Positions 25,408-33,648 of a stretch of DNA of 64,000 nt are shown in pieces. Positions within the stretch are counted from its first letter, which is position 1. Each line of letters begins with the position of its first letter. Where the stretch lies: the NCBI GenBank assembly GCA_038120095.1, contig JAYOKZ010000006.1, forward strand, positions 1 through 64,000. The letters run 5' to 3'. Origin of the DNA: UBA2589 sp038120095. Lineage in GTDB: Bacteria > Gemmatimonadota > Gemmatimonadetes > Longimicrobiales > Gaopeijiaceae. Position numbers and translations under genes: made by a program. A model generated the notes under the pieces. The model was given only the letters and a program-made list of their open reading frames with translations. It made no database searches and had not been told where the DNA came from.

Positions 25408-27066
25408 TCAGGCCCCGGTGGATTCTTCGGAGGAGAGCTGATCAAGAAGGGCTTGATCCGGCGTGACGAAGAGGGTCTGAACCCGATCCGGGACAACCGC
25501 CCCCGGGGCTGACCCCCTCGGTTTCCGGACATACTTGCGGAGCGTCCAGTCGACAGGGACGGTTTGAGATGTTCGGGCCCTGGAATGAAGGGCCGCCAGG
25601 CAGGCCGCCTCCTCGAGATCCCGGGCTGGAGGCGAGCCGGCCCCACGCCATCGAAGGATCACATGGGCTCCCGAGGCATGCCGTGCATGGAGCCAGATGT
25701 CATTCGGCGACGAATTTCTGAATGTCAGGTCGTCATTCTGACGACTGCCCCGTCCGACGCGGACCTCCAGGCCACCGCTCGTTCGAAAGCACCGGTAGGG
25801 GGTGGACTCCATCCGAGGACGGCGGCTCTGACGGGATGGTGACGGTGGAACAGCCTCACGCACCGTTTCGGCGTCTGCCGCGCCTGCATGCGCGGATGCG
25901 AGCAGGGTTCGCAGACGATCGACGTCCCGGGTGGCATCCTCGATCAGCCGGGGGATTCGCTCGGCCGCTCTCTCCGACCGGGATGCCCGATCGTAGTATC
26001 GAGAGGCGTTCTGGTGCGTGGCCAGCTCCGGATCCAGTTGCAGTTCGACCTCGCTCCCGTCGAAATCCTTCAGGGTGATCGACGATGCTCCCCCGGGAAT
26101 CTCCCGGAATCGGGCCAGGATCAGGTCGCCGATTCTCCGAAGGTGGCTCGGGTCCTGCCGTCCGTCGAGCTGAGCAGTGAGTCGAACGACTCGCCGTTCG
26201 GCGGCGGCGATTGCATCCTCCAGCCGCTCGAGGAGTTCAGGTCCCACGGCGAGGGCTCCCGCAGGCCTGGCGTCATCGGCATCCGAGCACGCCGCGATCG
26301 CTCCGATCAGGGTCGAAACCGGCTGCGACCGGGTGCCGGGGAGTGGCACGGGGTAGGGTTGCAGGCCGTGCTCCGTCTCGAGAATGACCGGTGACGGGGG
26401 GTCCGTGGGTGCGGGCGCGGCGAGGCGTCGCCACGTTTCGAGTCCGAGACTGAACGGTCGATCCGGATGGTCTGCCAGGCACGCTTCGGCGTTCAGGGTT
26501 GATACCCAGGCGGTTGTGGACAGGAGTTCGCGGCGACGGTCGGGAGGGGGTACGGGCAGGAGCCGCGCCTGCCACTCCTCCTCGCTGACGTGGCCGTCCA
26601 CCCACCGGCGCCCAGCAGAGTTCGGCAGGATCCAAGGTTTACCGATCCGCGCGGCGTCGCTGCCGCTCCGCGTGCGAAGTACATGACGGACCGTGTGGTC
26701 TGAACCTTCCGTGACAATGGCGTTCATACGATTCCCGAGGAGTTCGACGATCAGCGTCCACGGACCTCGAGCTGAGCGGCGGCTCTGCAGTTCCACAGTC
26801 AGGATCCGCTCGTCGGGCAGGGCCCGGATGCCGCGAACCGTGGCCGGGAGGCGAAGGTCCTGAGCCTGGGGAGTGATGGGGCCATGGCACCACACGCCAC
26901 TGCGCTCAGGGTGGAGACGCCAGACCATGGTACGGTCGCGGAAGAACAGGACCGCTTCTCGTGTCCGCGCATCGAGACGGATCGCTCGGAGGCGCGCGCC
27001 ACCGAACTCGCGGTCGAGTTCCCGGGCGAGCTCCCGCACCAGGACAGAGTCCCATCGGAGGGCCAT
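25408..27066 (-). CDS. rqcH: NFACT-family ribosome quality control factor RqcH (Rqc2 homologue)
   Basis: Binds stalled 50S-peptidyl-tRNA complexes and, in Bacillus, directs C-terminal alanine tailing. The 552-residue protein has the NFACT-N domain (about 1-200), a helix-hairpin-helix/coiled-coil middle (about 260-400), and the NFACT-R domain with NDIWLHARHASGAHVIL (about 455-470) and VDWTLRKYVRKPRG. Where Bacillus RqcH has the Asp-Arg pair needed for tailing, this protein appears to read DER (85-87), so the Asp may be displaced or replaced by Glu. There is no operon partner; it lies convergent to trpA and divergent from yqeK. Confidence 0.88.
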   Translation of the reverse strand: MALRWDSVLVRELARELDREFGGARLRAIRLDARTREAVLFFRDRTMVWRLHPERSGVWCHGPITPQAQDLRLPATVRGIRALPDERILTVELQSRRSARGPWTLIVELLGNRMNAIVTEGSDHTVRHVLRTRSGSDAARIGKPWILPNSAGRRWVDGHVSEEEWQARLLPVPPPDRRRELLSTTAWVSTLNAEACLADHPDRPFSLGLETWRRLAAPAPTDPPSPVILETEHGLQPYPVPLPGTRSQPVSTLIGAIAACSDADDARPAGALAVGPELLERLEDAIAAAERRVVRLTAQLDGRQDPSHLRRIGDLILARFREIPGGASSITLKDFDGSEVELQLDPELATHQNASRYYDRASRSERAAERIPRLIEDATRDVDRLRTLLASAHAGAADAETVREAVPPSPSRQSRRPRMESTPYRCFRTSGGLEVRVGRGSRQNDDLTFRNSSPNDIWLHARHASGAHVILRWRGAGSPPARDLEEAACLAALHSRARTSQTVPVDWTLRKYVRKPRGSAPGAVVPDRVQTLFVTPDQALLDQLSSEESTGA

Positions 27067-27160
27067 GAGCCAAGCTAACGAGGTCTGGGATTAGAAGAAG
27101 CTGGAGTCCAGAAGGGAAGAGGCCTATTCTTCGCCTGACGTCAAATGTTTACGACTCTTC

Positions 27161-27176
27161 GTCGCTCAGTAGCGAC
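27161..27176. repeat. Perfect short inverted repeat before yqeK
   Basis: GTCGCT-CAGT-AGCGAC, a 6-bp stem with a 4-nt loop, ending 12 nt before the yqeK start. It could be an operator or a leader hairpin; nothing else identifies it. A separate 8-nt palindrome TGACGTCA is at 27136-27143. Confidence 0.4.
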
Positions 27177-27188
27177 TCATCTGACAAC

Positions 27189-27764
27189 GTGCACCCACTG
27201 CTGAACGAGCTCCTCGAAGGTCGGCCACCCGAGTGGATGGTTGCGGGGGGCGCACGTGTCGCGCACATGGATCGCGTCGGCGCTCTGATGGACGCGTGGG
27301 CAGCCGACCTCTCACTCCCGGCGGACGAGTGCCGTCGGTGGAGGGCGGCCGCACTGGCACATGACCTGCTGCGTGATCAGACGCCCGAGGAGTTGCGAAC
27401 CCACCTTCCTCCAGGGTTGGCCGAGCTACCGGGAGCCCTTCTCCACGGTCCGGTCGGGGCCGAGTTCCTTCGCCTCTCGGGAGTGGAGGACGGAGAACTG
27501 CTCACGGCCATTGCCTTTCACACCCTTGGCGATCCCCGCTTCCGGCGACTGGGGCGAGCCCTTTATGCGGCGGATTTTCTGGACCCGGGACGAACGTTCA
27601 TGCAGGACTGGCGGGCAGCGCGTCGTGCGCGGATGCCGCTCGAACTCGATGCCGTCGTTCGAGAGGTTGCGACCGTACGCATCGGTCACCAGCTCGAGCG
27701 GGGGGCGCCCATCCAACCGAGGACCGTCGAGTTCTGGAACTCGCTGGCTCAGGGGACAGCATGA
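27189..27764 (+). CDS. yqeK: HD-domain hydrolase, YqeK-like (probable symmetrical Ap4A hydrolase)
   Basis: A 191-residue HD phosphohydrolase. Metal-binding residues are His26 (AHMDRVG), His58-Asp59 (ALAHDLLRD), His86 (LLHGPVGA), His111 (AIAFHTLG) and Asp129 (YAADFLDPGR), matching the YqeK pattern. YqeK enzymes split diadenosine tetraphosphate into two ADP. The gene starts with GTG. The next gene, for a LytR C-terminal domain protein, overlaps its stop by 4 nt; this yqeK-lytR neighbourhood is common in several phyla, usually followed by rsfS, which is not seen here. Confidence 0.85.
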   Translation: MHPLLNELLEGRPPEWMVAGGARVAHMDRVGALMDAWAADLSLPADECRRWRAAALAHDLLRDQTPEELRTHLPPGLAELPGALLHGPVGAEFLRLSGVEDGELLTAIAFHTLGDPRFRRLGRALYAADFLDPGRTFMQDWRAARRARMPLELDAVVREVATVRIGHQLERGAPIQPRTVEFWNSLAQGTA

Positions 27765-28321
27765 GTACCCGGCTCGGGAAGCTGGTCAGACGTCGAAGCG
27801 CGCGCGGCCGGGCCTCGAATCGGTCCCGCGCTTCAGCGGGCCGTCGTTCGCTTCTGGGGACCATCGGGCTGTTTGTCGGCGTTTCGGTGGTTGCCTTCCT
27901 CGCTGTCCTGGTCGTCGGCGACGAGCCCCCGTCTCGGTCGCAGAGTGCGCCCGCAGTTGTCTGGAACGGGGGGAGGGTCAGGGTCGACGTCCAGAACGGT
28001 GGCGGGGTGGCCGGCATGGCTCGGAGCGCGATGGAAATTCTGCGTCCTGCGGGCTTCGACGTGGTCAGTTTCGGCAACGCGCCCTCGTTCGACCCGGAGA
28101 GACCCTCGGTGGTGATCGATCGGGTCGGTCGACTCAGCGAGGCGCGGGCCGTTGCCAACGCTCTTGGAATCGATAACGTCCTCAGCGAGCCCGACCCGAA
28201 CCTCTATGTGGACGTGACGGTCGTCGTGGGAGGTGCGTGGCATCCCGGGGCTCGTGAAGCAATCTCTGCGATGCCGCGATCCGAGTCGTGGTGGGACCTG
28301 CGGAGCCGGCTCGGTTTCTGA
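27761..28321 (+). CDS. Membrane-anchored LytR C-terminal domain protein
   Basis: A 186-residue protein with a basic N-terminal tail (residues 1-30, many Arg), one membrane segment (about 31-52) and an outside domain. The domain VRVDVQNGGGVAGMARSAME to LYVDVTVVVG matches the LytR C-terminal (LytR_C) fold, a small alpha/beta domain found after LCP ligase domains and also alone. No catalytic residues are known for it; a cell-wall role is possible. It overlaps yqeK by 4 nt and is followed by lepB after 44 nt. Confidence 0.8.
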   Translation: MSTRLGKLVRRRSARGRASNRSRASAGRRSLLGTIGLFVGVSVVAFLAVLVVGDEPPSRSQSAPAVVWNGGRVRVDVQNGGGVAGMARSAMEILRPAGFDVVSFGNAPSFDPERPSVVIDRVGRLSEARAVANALGIDNVLSEPDPNLYVDVTVVVGGAWHPGAREAISAMPRSESWWDLRSRLGF

Positions 28322-28365
28322 CGAACGATCGGATGGAGCACCTCCGGGGTGCTTGGTGGAACTAC

Positions 28366-29169
28366 ATGGCGAAGAAGAACAGGGCGCGAGGTCGGGCACA
28401 GGGGGAAACCCCCGAGGACAGCGGTAGCCCGGAGGACCGTCGGGCGCGTCGCCGGGCCATGCGCGGTGACGCCGGGCGGTCGAAGCATGAGGACGCGGGG
28501 TCCGTTGTGGAGTGGGCCAAATCCATCGCCGTGGCCCTGGCACTCTTCCTCGTCCTCAGGTCCTTCCTCATTCAGACGTTCGTCATCACGTCGGGATCCA
28601 TGGAGGACACCCTCCTGGTGGGTGACATGCTCGTCGTGAATCGTGCGTCGATCGGATCACGTGTGCCGGGTACGTCGTTCAGGATCCCCGGTTACTCGTC
28701 CGTGAACCGTGGCGACGTTCTCGTGTTCGACCCTCCCCACGAAGAGACGCTGAAATTGATCAAGCGTCTGGTTGGCATGCCTGGCGACCGACTCGAGATG
28801 AGAAATCGGGTGCTCTACTTGAACGGTGAACCCGTGGATGAGCCGTACGCAGTGCATTCGGACGTAGGGGACGAGATGCATCCCTGGATGGGCTGGCAGC
28901 GGGAGCATCTCGCCCCGGGCGTCGATCCCGTGACCTACGCGCCGACGAGGGACACTTGGGGTCCGATTCTCGTTCCGGACGAGCACTACTTCATGCTCGG
29001 GGACAATCGAGAAAAAAGCTTCGATTCCCGTTACTGGGGGCTGCTCGAGGCCTGGCGCCTCGAAGGGCGGGCGGTGTTCACCTACTACTCGTACAACAAG
29101 GACTCCTTCCGACCCTTCCCGGCGATTCGGGAGGTTCGATGGAACAGGATCGCGCGTCCGATCCGCTGA
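28366..29169 (+). CDS. lepB: Signal peptidase I
   Basis: Membrane serine protease that removes signal peptides from exported proteins. A charged cytoplasmic N-terminus (1-48) is followed by one membrane segment (about 52-70). The catalytic Ser78 (TSGSMEDTL) and Lys133 (KLIKRLVGMPGD) are present, as is the C-terminal HYFMLGDNREKSFDSRYWG. The ATG at 28366 is preferred over 28333 because GGTGGA lies 6 nt upstream of it. Length 267 residues is normal. It ends 61 nt from the convergent rlmN. Confidence 0.95.
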   Translation: MAKKNRARGRAQGETPEDSGSPEDRRARRRAMRGDAGRSKHEDAGSVVEWAKSIAVALALFLVLRSFLIQTFVITSGSMEDTLLVGDMLVVNRASIGSRVPGTSFRIPGYSSVNRGDVLVFDPPHEETLKLIKRLVGMPGDRLEMRNRVLYLNGEPVDEPYAVHSDVGDEMHPWMGWQREHLAPGVDPVTYAPTRDTWGPILVPDEHYFMLGDNREKSFDSRYWGLLEAWRLEGRAVFTYYSYNKDSFRPFPAIREVRWNRIARPIR

Positions 29170-29230
29170 CGCCGGCTGCGGCATGCCCTGTTGGGGTCAG
29201 GCCGACCGAGCGAGCGGGCCTCACCGGTAT

Positions 29231-30319
29231 TCACGTCCGGGCCTGTGCGCGCTTCCGACCCATCTGTACGAGCGTGTGACCGCGGAGTTGTCCGCAGGCC
29301 GCGTCGATGTCTCGACCTCGGGTCTCACGCACCGCGACCGACACACCCCGCGCGGCCAGACCCTCTTCGAATTCCCGGATGCGGCTGGGTCTGGACGGGC
29401 CCCACGCCTGATACGGAATCGGGTTGAACGGGATCAGATTCACGAAGGCCCGAACACGCATGGCGAGCGAGGCCAGGGGTTCGATGAGTTCTGGGCCGTC
29501 GTTGACTCCGTCGATCATGGTGTACTCGAACGTGATGCGCTTGCCACCCCCGACGTCGAAACGCTCCAGGGCGGCAAGGATCTCGGGGAGTGGATGGCGG
29601 CGCTCGAGCGGAATCAGTTCACGCCGAAGGTCGCTGGATGGTGCGTGCAGCGAGAGAGCCAGCCTGAATTGCTCGGGTCGCTCTGCGAGTTCAAGGATTC
29701 CGGGTACCAGGCCGACTGTGGACACGGTGATTCGTCGTGCTCCGACCCCGTAGCCGTGATTCAGAATCGTGAGCGACGGGTGAATCGCTTCCCGGTTCGC
29801 GAGGGGCTCGCCCATCCCCATGTACACGATGTTGGAGATCGGGCCGTAGTCATGCTCCTCTGCCCATCGCCGCGATGCCCGATACTGGCCCGTGATCTCG
29901 CCCGGTGTCAGTTGACGTTCGAAGCCCCCCCAGCCGGTGGCACAGAAGGTACAGCCCATGGCACACCCGACCTGGGACGATATGCAGAGGGTCAGTCGAC
30001 GATCCGTCGGGATCAGCACGGACTCTACCAGCCCACCGTCGGCCAATCGCCACAGGTGCTTGACGGTTCCGTCTGAGCTGCGCTGCACGGCGTCCGGAGT
30101 CGGCTCGTCGATCCGGAATGCCTTCGAGAGCGCTTCTCTCTCAGCTGAGGGCAGGTCGGACATCTCCTGGACCGAACGCGCAAGGCGCTGGTAGATCCAC
30201 GTTCGAACCTGGGTTGCCCTGTACGATGGTTGATCGCGGGAAGCAAAATGCTCACCAAGCGCCGCATCAAGCTCGTCAGGCGTGAAGGAAAGCAGGTCGG
30301 GTCGAACGTCCGCAGTCAT
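29231..30319 (-). CDS. rlmN: 23S rRNA (adenine-2503-C2)/tRNA methyltransferase RlmN
   Basis: Radical-SAM methyltransferase acting on A2503 of 23S rRNA and A37 of some tRNAs. The iron-sulfur cysteines are in VGCAMGCTFCATG (Cys119, Cys123, Cys126), and the resolving Cys lies in DIDAACGQL near residue 347. VYMGMGEPLAN and TISTVG-like ITVSTVG motifs are in place. At 362 residues it is of normal length. RlmN rather than Cfr is inferred from chromosomal context and the N-terminal sequence. It is divergent from vanZ-aspS across 140 nt. Confidence 0.95.
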   Translation of the reverse strand: MTADVRPDLLSFTPDELDAALGEHFASRDQPSYRATQVRTWIYQRLARSVQEMSDLPSAEREALSKAFRIDEPTPDAVQRSSDGTVKHLWRLADGGLVESVLIPTDRRLTLCISSQVGCAMGCTFCATGWGGFERQLTPGEITGQYRASRRWAEEHDYGPISNIVYMGMGEPLANREAIHPSLTILNHGYGVGARRITVSTVGLVPGILELAERPEQFRLALSLHAPSSDLRRELIPLERRHPLPEILAALERFDVGGGKRITFEYTMIDGVNDGPELIEPLASLAMRVRAFVNLIPFNPIPYQAWGPSRPSRIREFEEGLAARGVSVAVRETRGRDIDAACGQLRGHTLVQMGRKRAQART

Positions 30320-30328
30320 GACGACTCG

Positions 30329-30357
30329 TTGAATCGAGATTGCATGCCCGGTAACTT
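30329..30357 (+). promoter_or_regulatory. Candidate promoter for vanZ-aspS and the downstream run
   Basis: TTGAAT (30329-30334), 17-nt spacer, TAACTT (30352-30357), in the 140-nt divergent region between rlmN and vanZ. Four of six -35 bases match consensus and the -10 follows TA-N3-T. No other good candidate is seen on this strand. Confidence 0.35.
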
Positions 30358-30459
30358 AGCCGCCGATCGAGGGAGGCAGGTACCGCTTGTGACCTGTTCG
30401 AGCTCATCCTGAAAGGCGCGGCGGTTCGCCGAAACCGAAGCACAGGAGCTGAAACTCTG

Positions 30460-30840
30460 GTGGAGCGACTCCGTGCGTGGGGCCCGGCGGTAGGCTGGGC
30501 CGCTGTTTTGTTCGTTCTGAGCGCCCTTCCACAATTGGGCAGAGCTCCGAGTTTTCCCTTCAGCGACAAGGTCGCTCATGTCGCGATCTACGGGATTCTC
30601 GGAATCACCCTGGCGTGGGGGTGGTCCCGGTCTCCCCGTCCCGTCTCTCACCTCGTGTTGCTGGTGGCCGGGGCGGTGTACGGTATATCCGATGAATGGC
30701 ATCAGATGTATGTCCCGGGCCGCGTCCCGGACGTGGCGGACTGGCTGGCCGACGTCGTGGGTCTGGGGGTGGGGTATGCGGCGGCACTTCAGTTCGTCGA
30801 GCGAGTGAGAAGAAATGACGAAGTCGAGGAAATGACGTGA
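30460..30840 (+). CDS. VanZ-family small membrane protein
   Basis: A 126-residue protein with about four hydrophobic segments. The VanZ family pattern SDKVAHVAIYGILGITLAW, then YGISDEWHQMYVPGRVPDVADWLADVVG, is clear. In enterococci VanZ gives low teicoplanin resistance, but most bacterial members have no known role; an envelope function is likely. The start is GTG. The stop overlaps the aspS GTG start (GTGA), so the two are in one operon. Confidence 0.85.
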   Translation: MERLRAWGPAVGWAAVLFVLSALPQLGRAPSFPFSDKVAHVAIYGILGITLAWGWSRSPRPVSHLVLLVAGAVYGISDEWHQMYVPGRVPDVADWLADVVGLGVGYAAALQFVERVRRNDEVEEMT

Positions 30841-32648
30841 TCTCTCAAGTTCAGGTCGAGAAGACCGGTTTGCGAAGCCGTATGGTCGGAGGGCTCCGCG
30901 CCGAGAACGAAGGCGAGGTTCTCGTTCTGGCGGGGTGGGTGCATCGTCGCCGCGACCTCGGCGGGCTTCTGTTCGTGGATCTACGGGACCGGAGTGGCGT
31001 GGTACAGGTGTCGTTCGGGCCTGACTGGACTCAAGCAGAGTCGCTCGAGCGCGCGCACGACATCGGACATGAGGACGTCATTCGTGTCGAGGGGGTCGTG
31101 GCGTCACGTCCCGACGGCGCCAGGAACGATGACATGGTGACCGGGGCAGTCGAGTTGCGCGTCACGACCCTCGACATCCTGTCCGACGCCCGAACACCCG
31201 AGATCCCTGTGTATCGCGGCCCGGAAGACGAGCTGCCGGCCGAGGAACTCAGGCTGCAGCATCGAGTTCTGGACCTCCGCCGAGCCGAGCTCCAGGAGAA
31301 GCTGATCCTGAGGCACAAGCTGGTCCTGGCGACGCGAAACTACCTCGACGGACAGGGCTTCGTAGAGGTGGAAACCCCGATCCTGACGAAAGCGACGCCC
31401 GAGGGGGCCCGCGATTACCTGGTGCCCAGCCGCGTCCACAAGGGCGAAGTCTACGCGCTGCCCCAGAGTCCGCAGATCTACAAGCAGATCCTCATGGTAG
31501 CCGGTTTCGACCGGTACTTTCAGATCGCGAGGTGTTTCCGCGACGAGGATCTGCGCGCGGATCGGCAGCCGGAGTTCACGCAGATCGACGTGGAGGCATC
31601 CTTCGTGGAGGTCGACGACATTCTGGCCTGGATGGAGGGCCTGATCGGGTCGCTGGCTGCGGTGTCCGGCGTTGAGGCTCCAACGCCCTTTCCACGCCTC
31701 ACATGGAAGGAGTCGATGGAGCGTTTCGGGTCGGATCGACCCGACCTCCGATACGAACTCGAAATCGAAGATTGGACAGAGGCGACGGCAGACCTCGACT
31801 TCGGCGTCATTCGCAGTCAGGTCGCATCGGGAGGCCGTGTCCGCGGTTTTCGCCTCGCGGGTGGGGGCCGACTTTCCCGCCGGGAGATCGATGTGATCGA
31901 GCAGGCCGCGAAGGCGGCGGGGGCGCCCGGACTTCTGTGGGCCAAACGGAGCCCGGAGGGAGCCTCAGGTCCCCTCGGCAAGTTCATGACCGGAGAACAG
32001 GCCGACCGGGTCGGTCTGGGGATAGGGGATCTCGTGCTCGTTTCGGCCGGGAGAGACGAACTCACGTCCCCGACGCTGTCCTCGGTCCGCGACGCCGTGA
32101 TCCTCGCATTGGAGCTCCCTCGAGTACGTGAGCACGCATGGCTCTGGGTCACGGACTTTCCGGTCTTCCATGAAGAAGACGGTGTTCTGGCTGCGAGCCA
32201 CCACCCGTTTGTCATGCCGCACCCCGACGATATCGACGACCTCGAGGCCGATCCGGCGGGGGTTCGGGGCACAGCCTATGACATGGTGTACAACGGAACG
32301 GAGTTCGGGTCGGGCAGCATCCGCATCCACGACCCCGACCTCCAGAGGCGCGTCCTGCGGGTCCTGGGCCTCGGTGAGGACGAGATCGAGACCAAGTTCG
32401 GCTTCCTCCTCAACGCGCTCGCAGCGGGAGCTCCACCCCACGGTGGCATTGCTCTGGGGATGGACCGTATCGTTCAGAGATTCACGGGCTCGTCGAGTCT
32501 CAGGGATACGGTCGCGTTTCCGAAGACGACGGCGGCCAGGGCTCTGTTCGAGGGTGCCCCGACGCCACCGGGGGCGGCTGCCCTCGCTGAGCTTGGATTG
32601 CAAGTGAAGGAATCGGACCCGCGAGAGCGGGACGAGCCAGAAGCCTAG
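30837..32648 (+). CDS. aspS: Aspartyl-tRNA synthetase
   Basis: Class II synthetase charging tRNA-Asp (or tRNA-Asn too, if non-discriminating). The 603-residue length indicates the bacterial type with the GAD insertion. Seen are the N-terminal anticodon-binding OB fold (VLAGWVHRRRDLGGLLFVDLRD), motif 2 FRDEDLRADRQPEFTQ, and motif 3 GIALGMDRIVQ. The start is GTG at 30837 overlapping vanZ; an ATG 15 codons in (30882) would also leave the OB fold complete. No gatCAB genes are in the window to help decide discrimination. Confidence 0.96.
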   Translation: MISQVQVEKTGLRSRMVGGLRAENEGEVLVLAGWVHRRRDLGGLLFVDLRDRSGVVQVSFGPDWTQAESLERAHDIGHEDVIRVEGVVASRPDGARNDDMVTGAVELRVTTLDILSDARTPEIPVYRGPEDELPAEELRLQHRVLDLRRAELQEKLILRHKLVLATRNYLDGQGFVEVETPILTKATPEGARDYLVPSRVHKGEVYALPQSPQIYKQILMVAGFDRYFQIARCFRDEDLRADRQPEFTQIDVEASFVEVDDILAWMEGLIGSLAAVSGVEAPTPFPRLTWKESMERFGSDRPDLRYELEIEDWTEATADLDFGVIRSQVASGGRVRGFRLAGGGRLSRREIDVIEQAAKAAGAPGLLWAKRSPEGASGPLGKFMTGEQADRVGLGIGDLVLVSAGRDELTSPTLSSVRDAVILALELPRVREHAWLWVTDFPVFHEEDGVLAASHHPFVMPHPDDIDDLEADPAGVRGTAYDMVYNGTEFGSGSIRIHDPDLQRRVLRVLGLGEDEIETKFGFLLNALAAGAPPHGGIALGMDRIVQRFTGSSSLRDTVAFPKTTAARALFEGAPTPPGAAALAELGLQVKESDPRERDEPEA

Positions 32649-32661
32649 ACCGCTTCGGGGA

Positions 32662-33648
32662 GTGAGCGTGGCCGACACCGAGACCATGGTAGAGCACCGG
32701 CTGGACACGGAGGGCGCCGATCCCCTCATGCTCGCCGGCGTGAACGACCGGAACCTGCACGAGCTGACGAGACTTTTCTCGGTGCGGCTCGTCATTCGGG
32801 GAAACCAGCTGGTCCTTCGAGGCCTGCTTGAATCGGTCGAGCGAGCCGTTCCGGTCGTGCAGCACATGATCGAGCTGGCTCGGCTTCGAGCGCCGTTCGA
32901 CACAACGGACATCGCTCGCTTCGCGGACGGGGTGGCTGCGCTGGGCCCAGACGGGATCGTGCACCCGGACGAGGAGGTTCGCATCGCACTTCCCGGATCC
33001 CGTCGCGTCATCGTGCCCAAGTCTGATGGGCAGCGTGCATATCTCAGGGCGATTCAGGCCAACGATGTCGTCATCGGGATCGGTCCGGCAGGCACGGGGA
33101 AGACCTACCTTGCCGTGGCAGCCGCGGTGGACTCGCTCTACAAGAAACGGGTCAAGCGGATCATTCTGGCCCGCCCGGCCGTGGAGGCTGGCGAGAACCT
33201 GGGCTTCCTTCCGGGCGACCTGCAGGAGAAAGTGGACCCCTATCTGCGTCCTCTCTACGATGCGCTTGAGGACATGATGCCGGTGGAGCGGGTGAGCCGT
33301 GCCCTCGAGGACTCCACGATCGAGATCGCCCCGTTGGCGTACATGCGCGGCCGAACCCTCTCGGATGCGTTCGTCATCCTCGATGAGGCGCAGAACGCCA
33401 CCCGGGCGCAGATGAAAATGTTCCTGACCCGGCTGGGGCTGAATTCGCGAGTGGTGATCACGGGAGACAAGACGCAGATCGACCTGCCACGGAAGTCGGA
33501 TTCCGGCCTTCTCGAGGTGGAAGCCATTCTCGGAGCGGTCGAGGGGATCGAAGTGGCCTACCTCGACGGGAAGGATGTCATCCGGCATCGGCTCGTAAAG
33601 GACATCATCGAGGCCTACGAACGGGGCGAGGACGGGGCGGTCGAGTGA
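32662..33648 (+). CDS. phoH: PhoH-like ATPase
   Basis: A 328-residue RecA/helicase-like P-loop ATPase (YbeZ type). An N-terminal KH-like region is followed by the Walker A IGPAGTGKT (140-148) and Walker B VILDEAQN. PhoH is often next to ybeY and linked to RNA processing and rRNA maturation. Here the order is phoH-pgpH-ybeY, with the phoH stop overlapping the pgpH start by 4 nt, as in many Gram-positive and Gemmatimonadota genomes. The start is GTG. Confidence 0.93.
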   Translation: MSVADTETMVEHRLDTEGADPLMLAGVNDRNLHELTRLFSVRLVIRGNQLVLRGLLESVERAVPVVQHMIELARLRAPFDTTDIARFADGVAALGPDGIVHPDEEVRIALPGSRRVIVPKSDGQRAYLRAIQANDVVIGIGPAGTGKTYLAVAAAVDSLYKKRVKRIILARPAVEAGENLGFLPGDLQEKVDPYLRPLYDALEDMMPVERVSRALEDSTIEIAPLAYMRGRTLSDAFVILDEAQNATRAQMKMFLTRLGLNSRVVITGDKTQIDLPRKSDSGLLEVEAILGAVEGIEVAYLDGKDVIRHRLVKDIIEAYERGEDGAVE

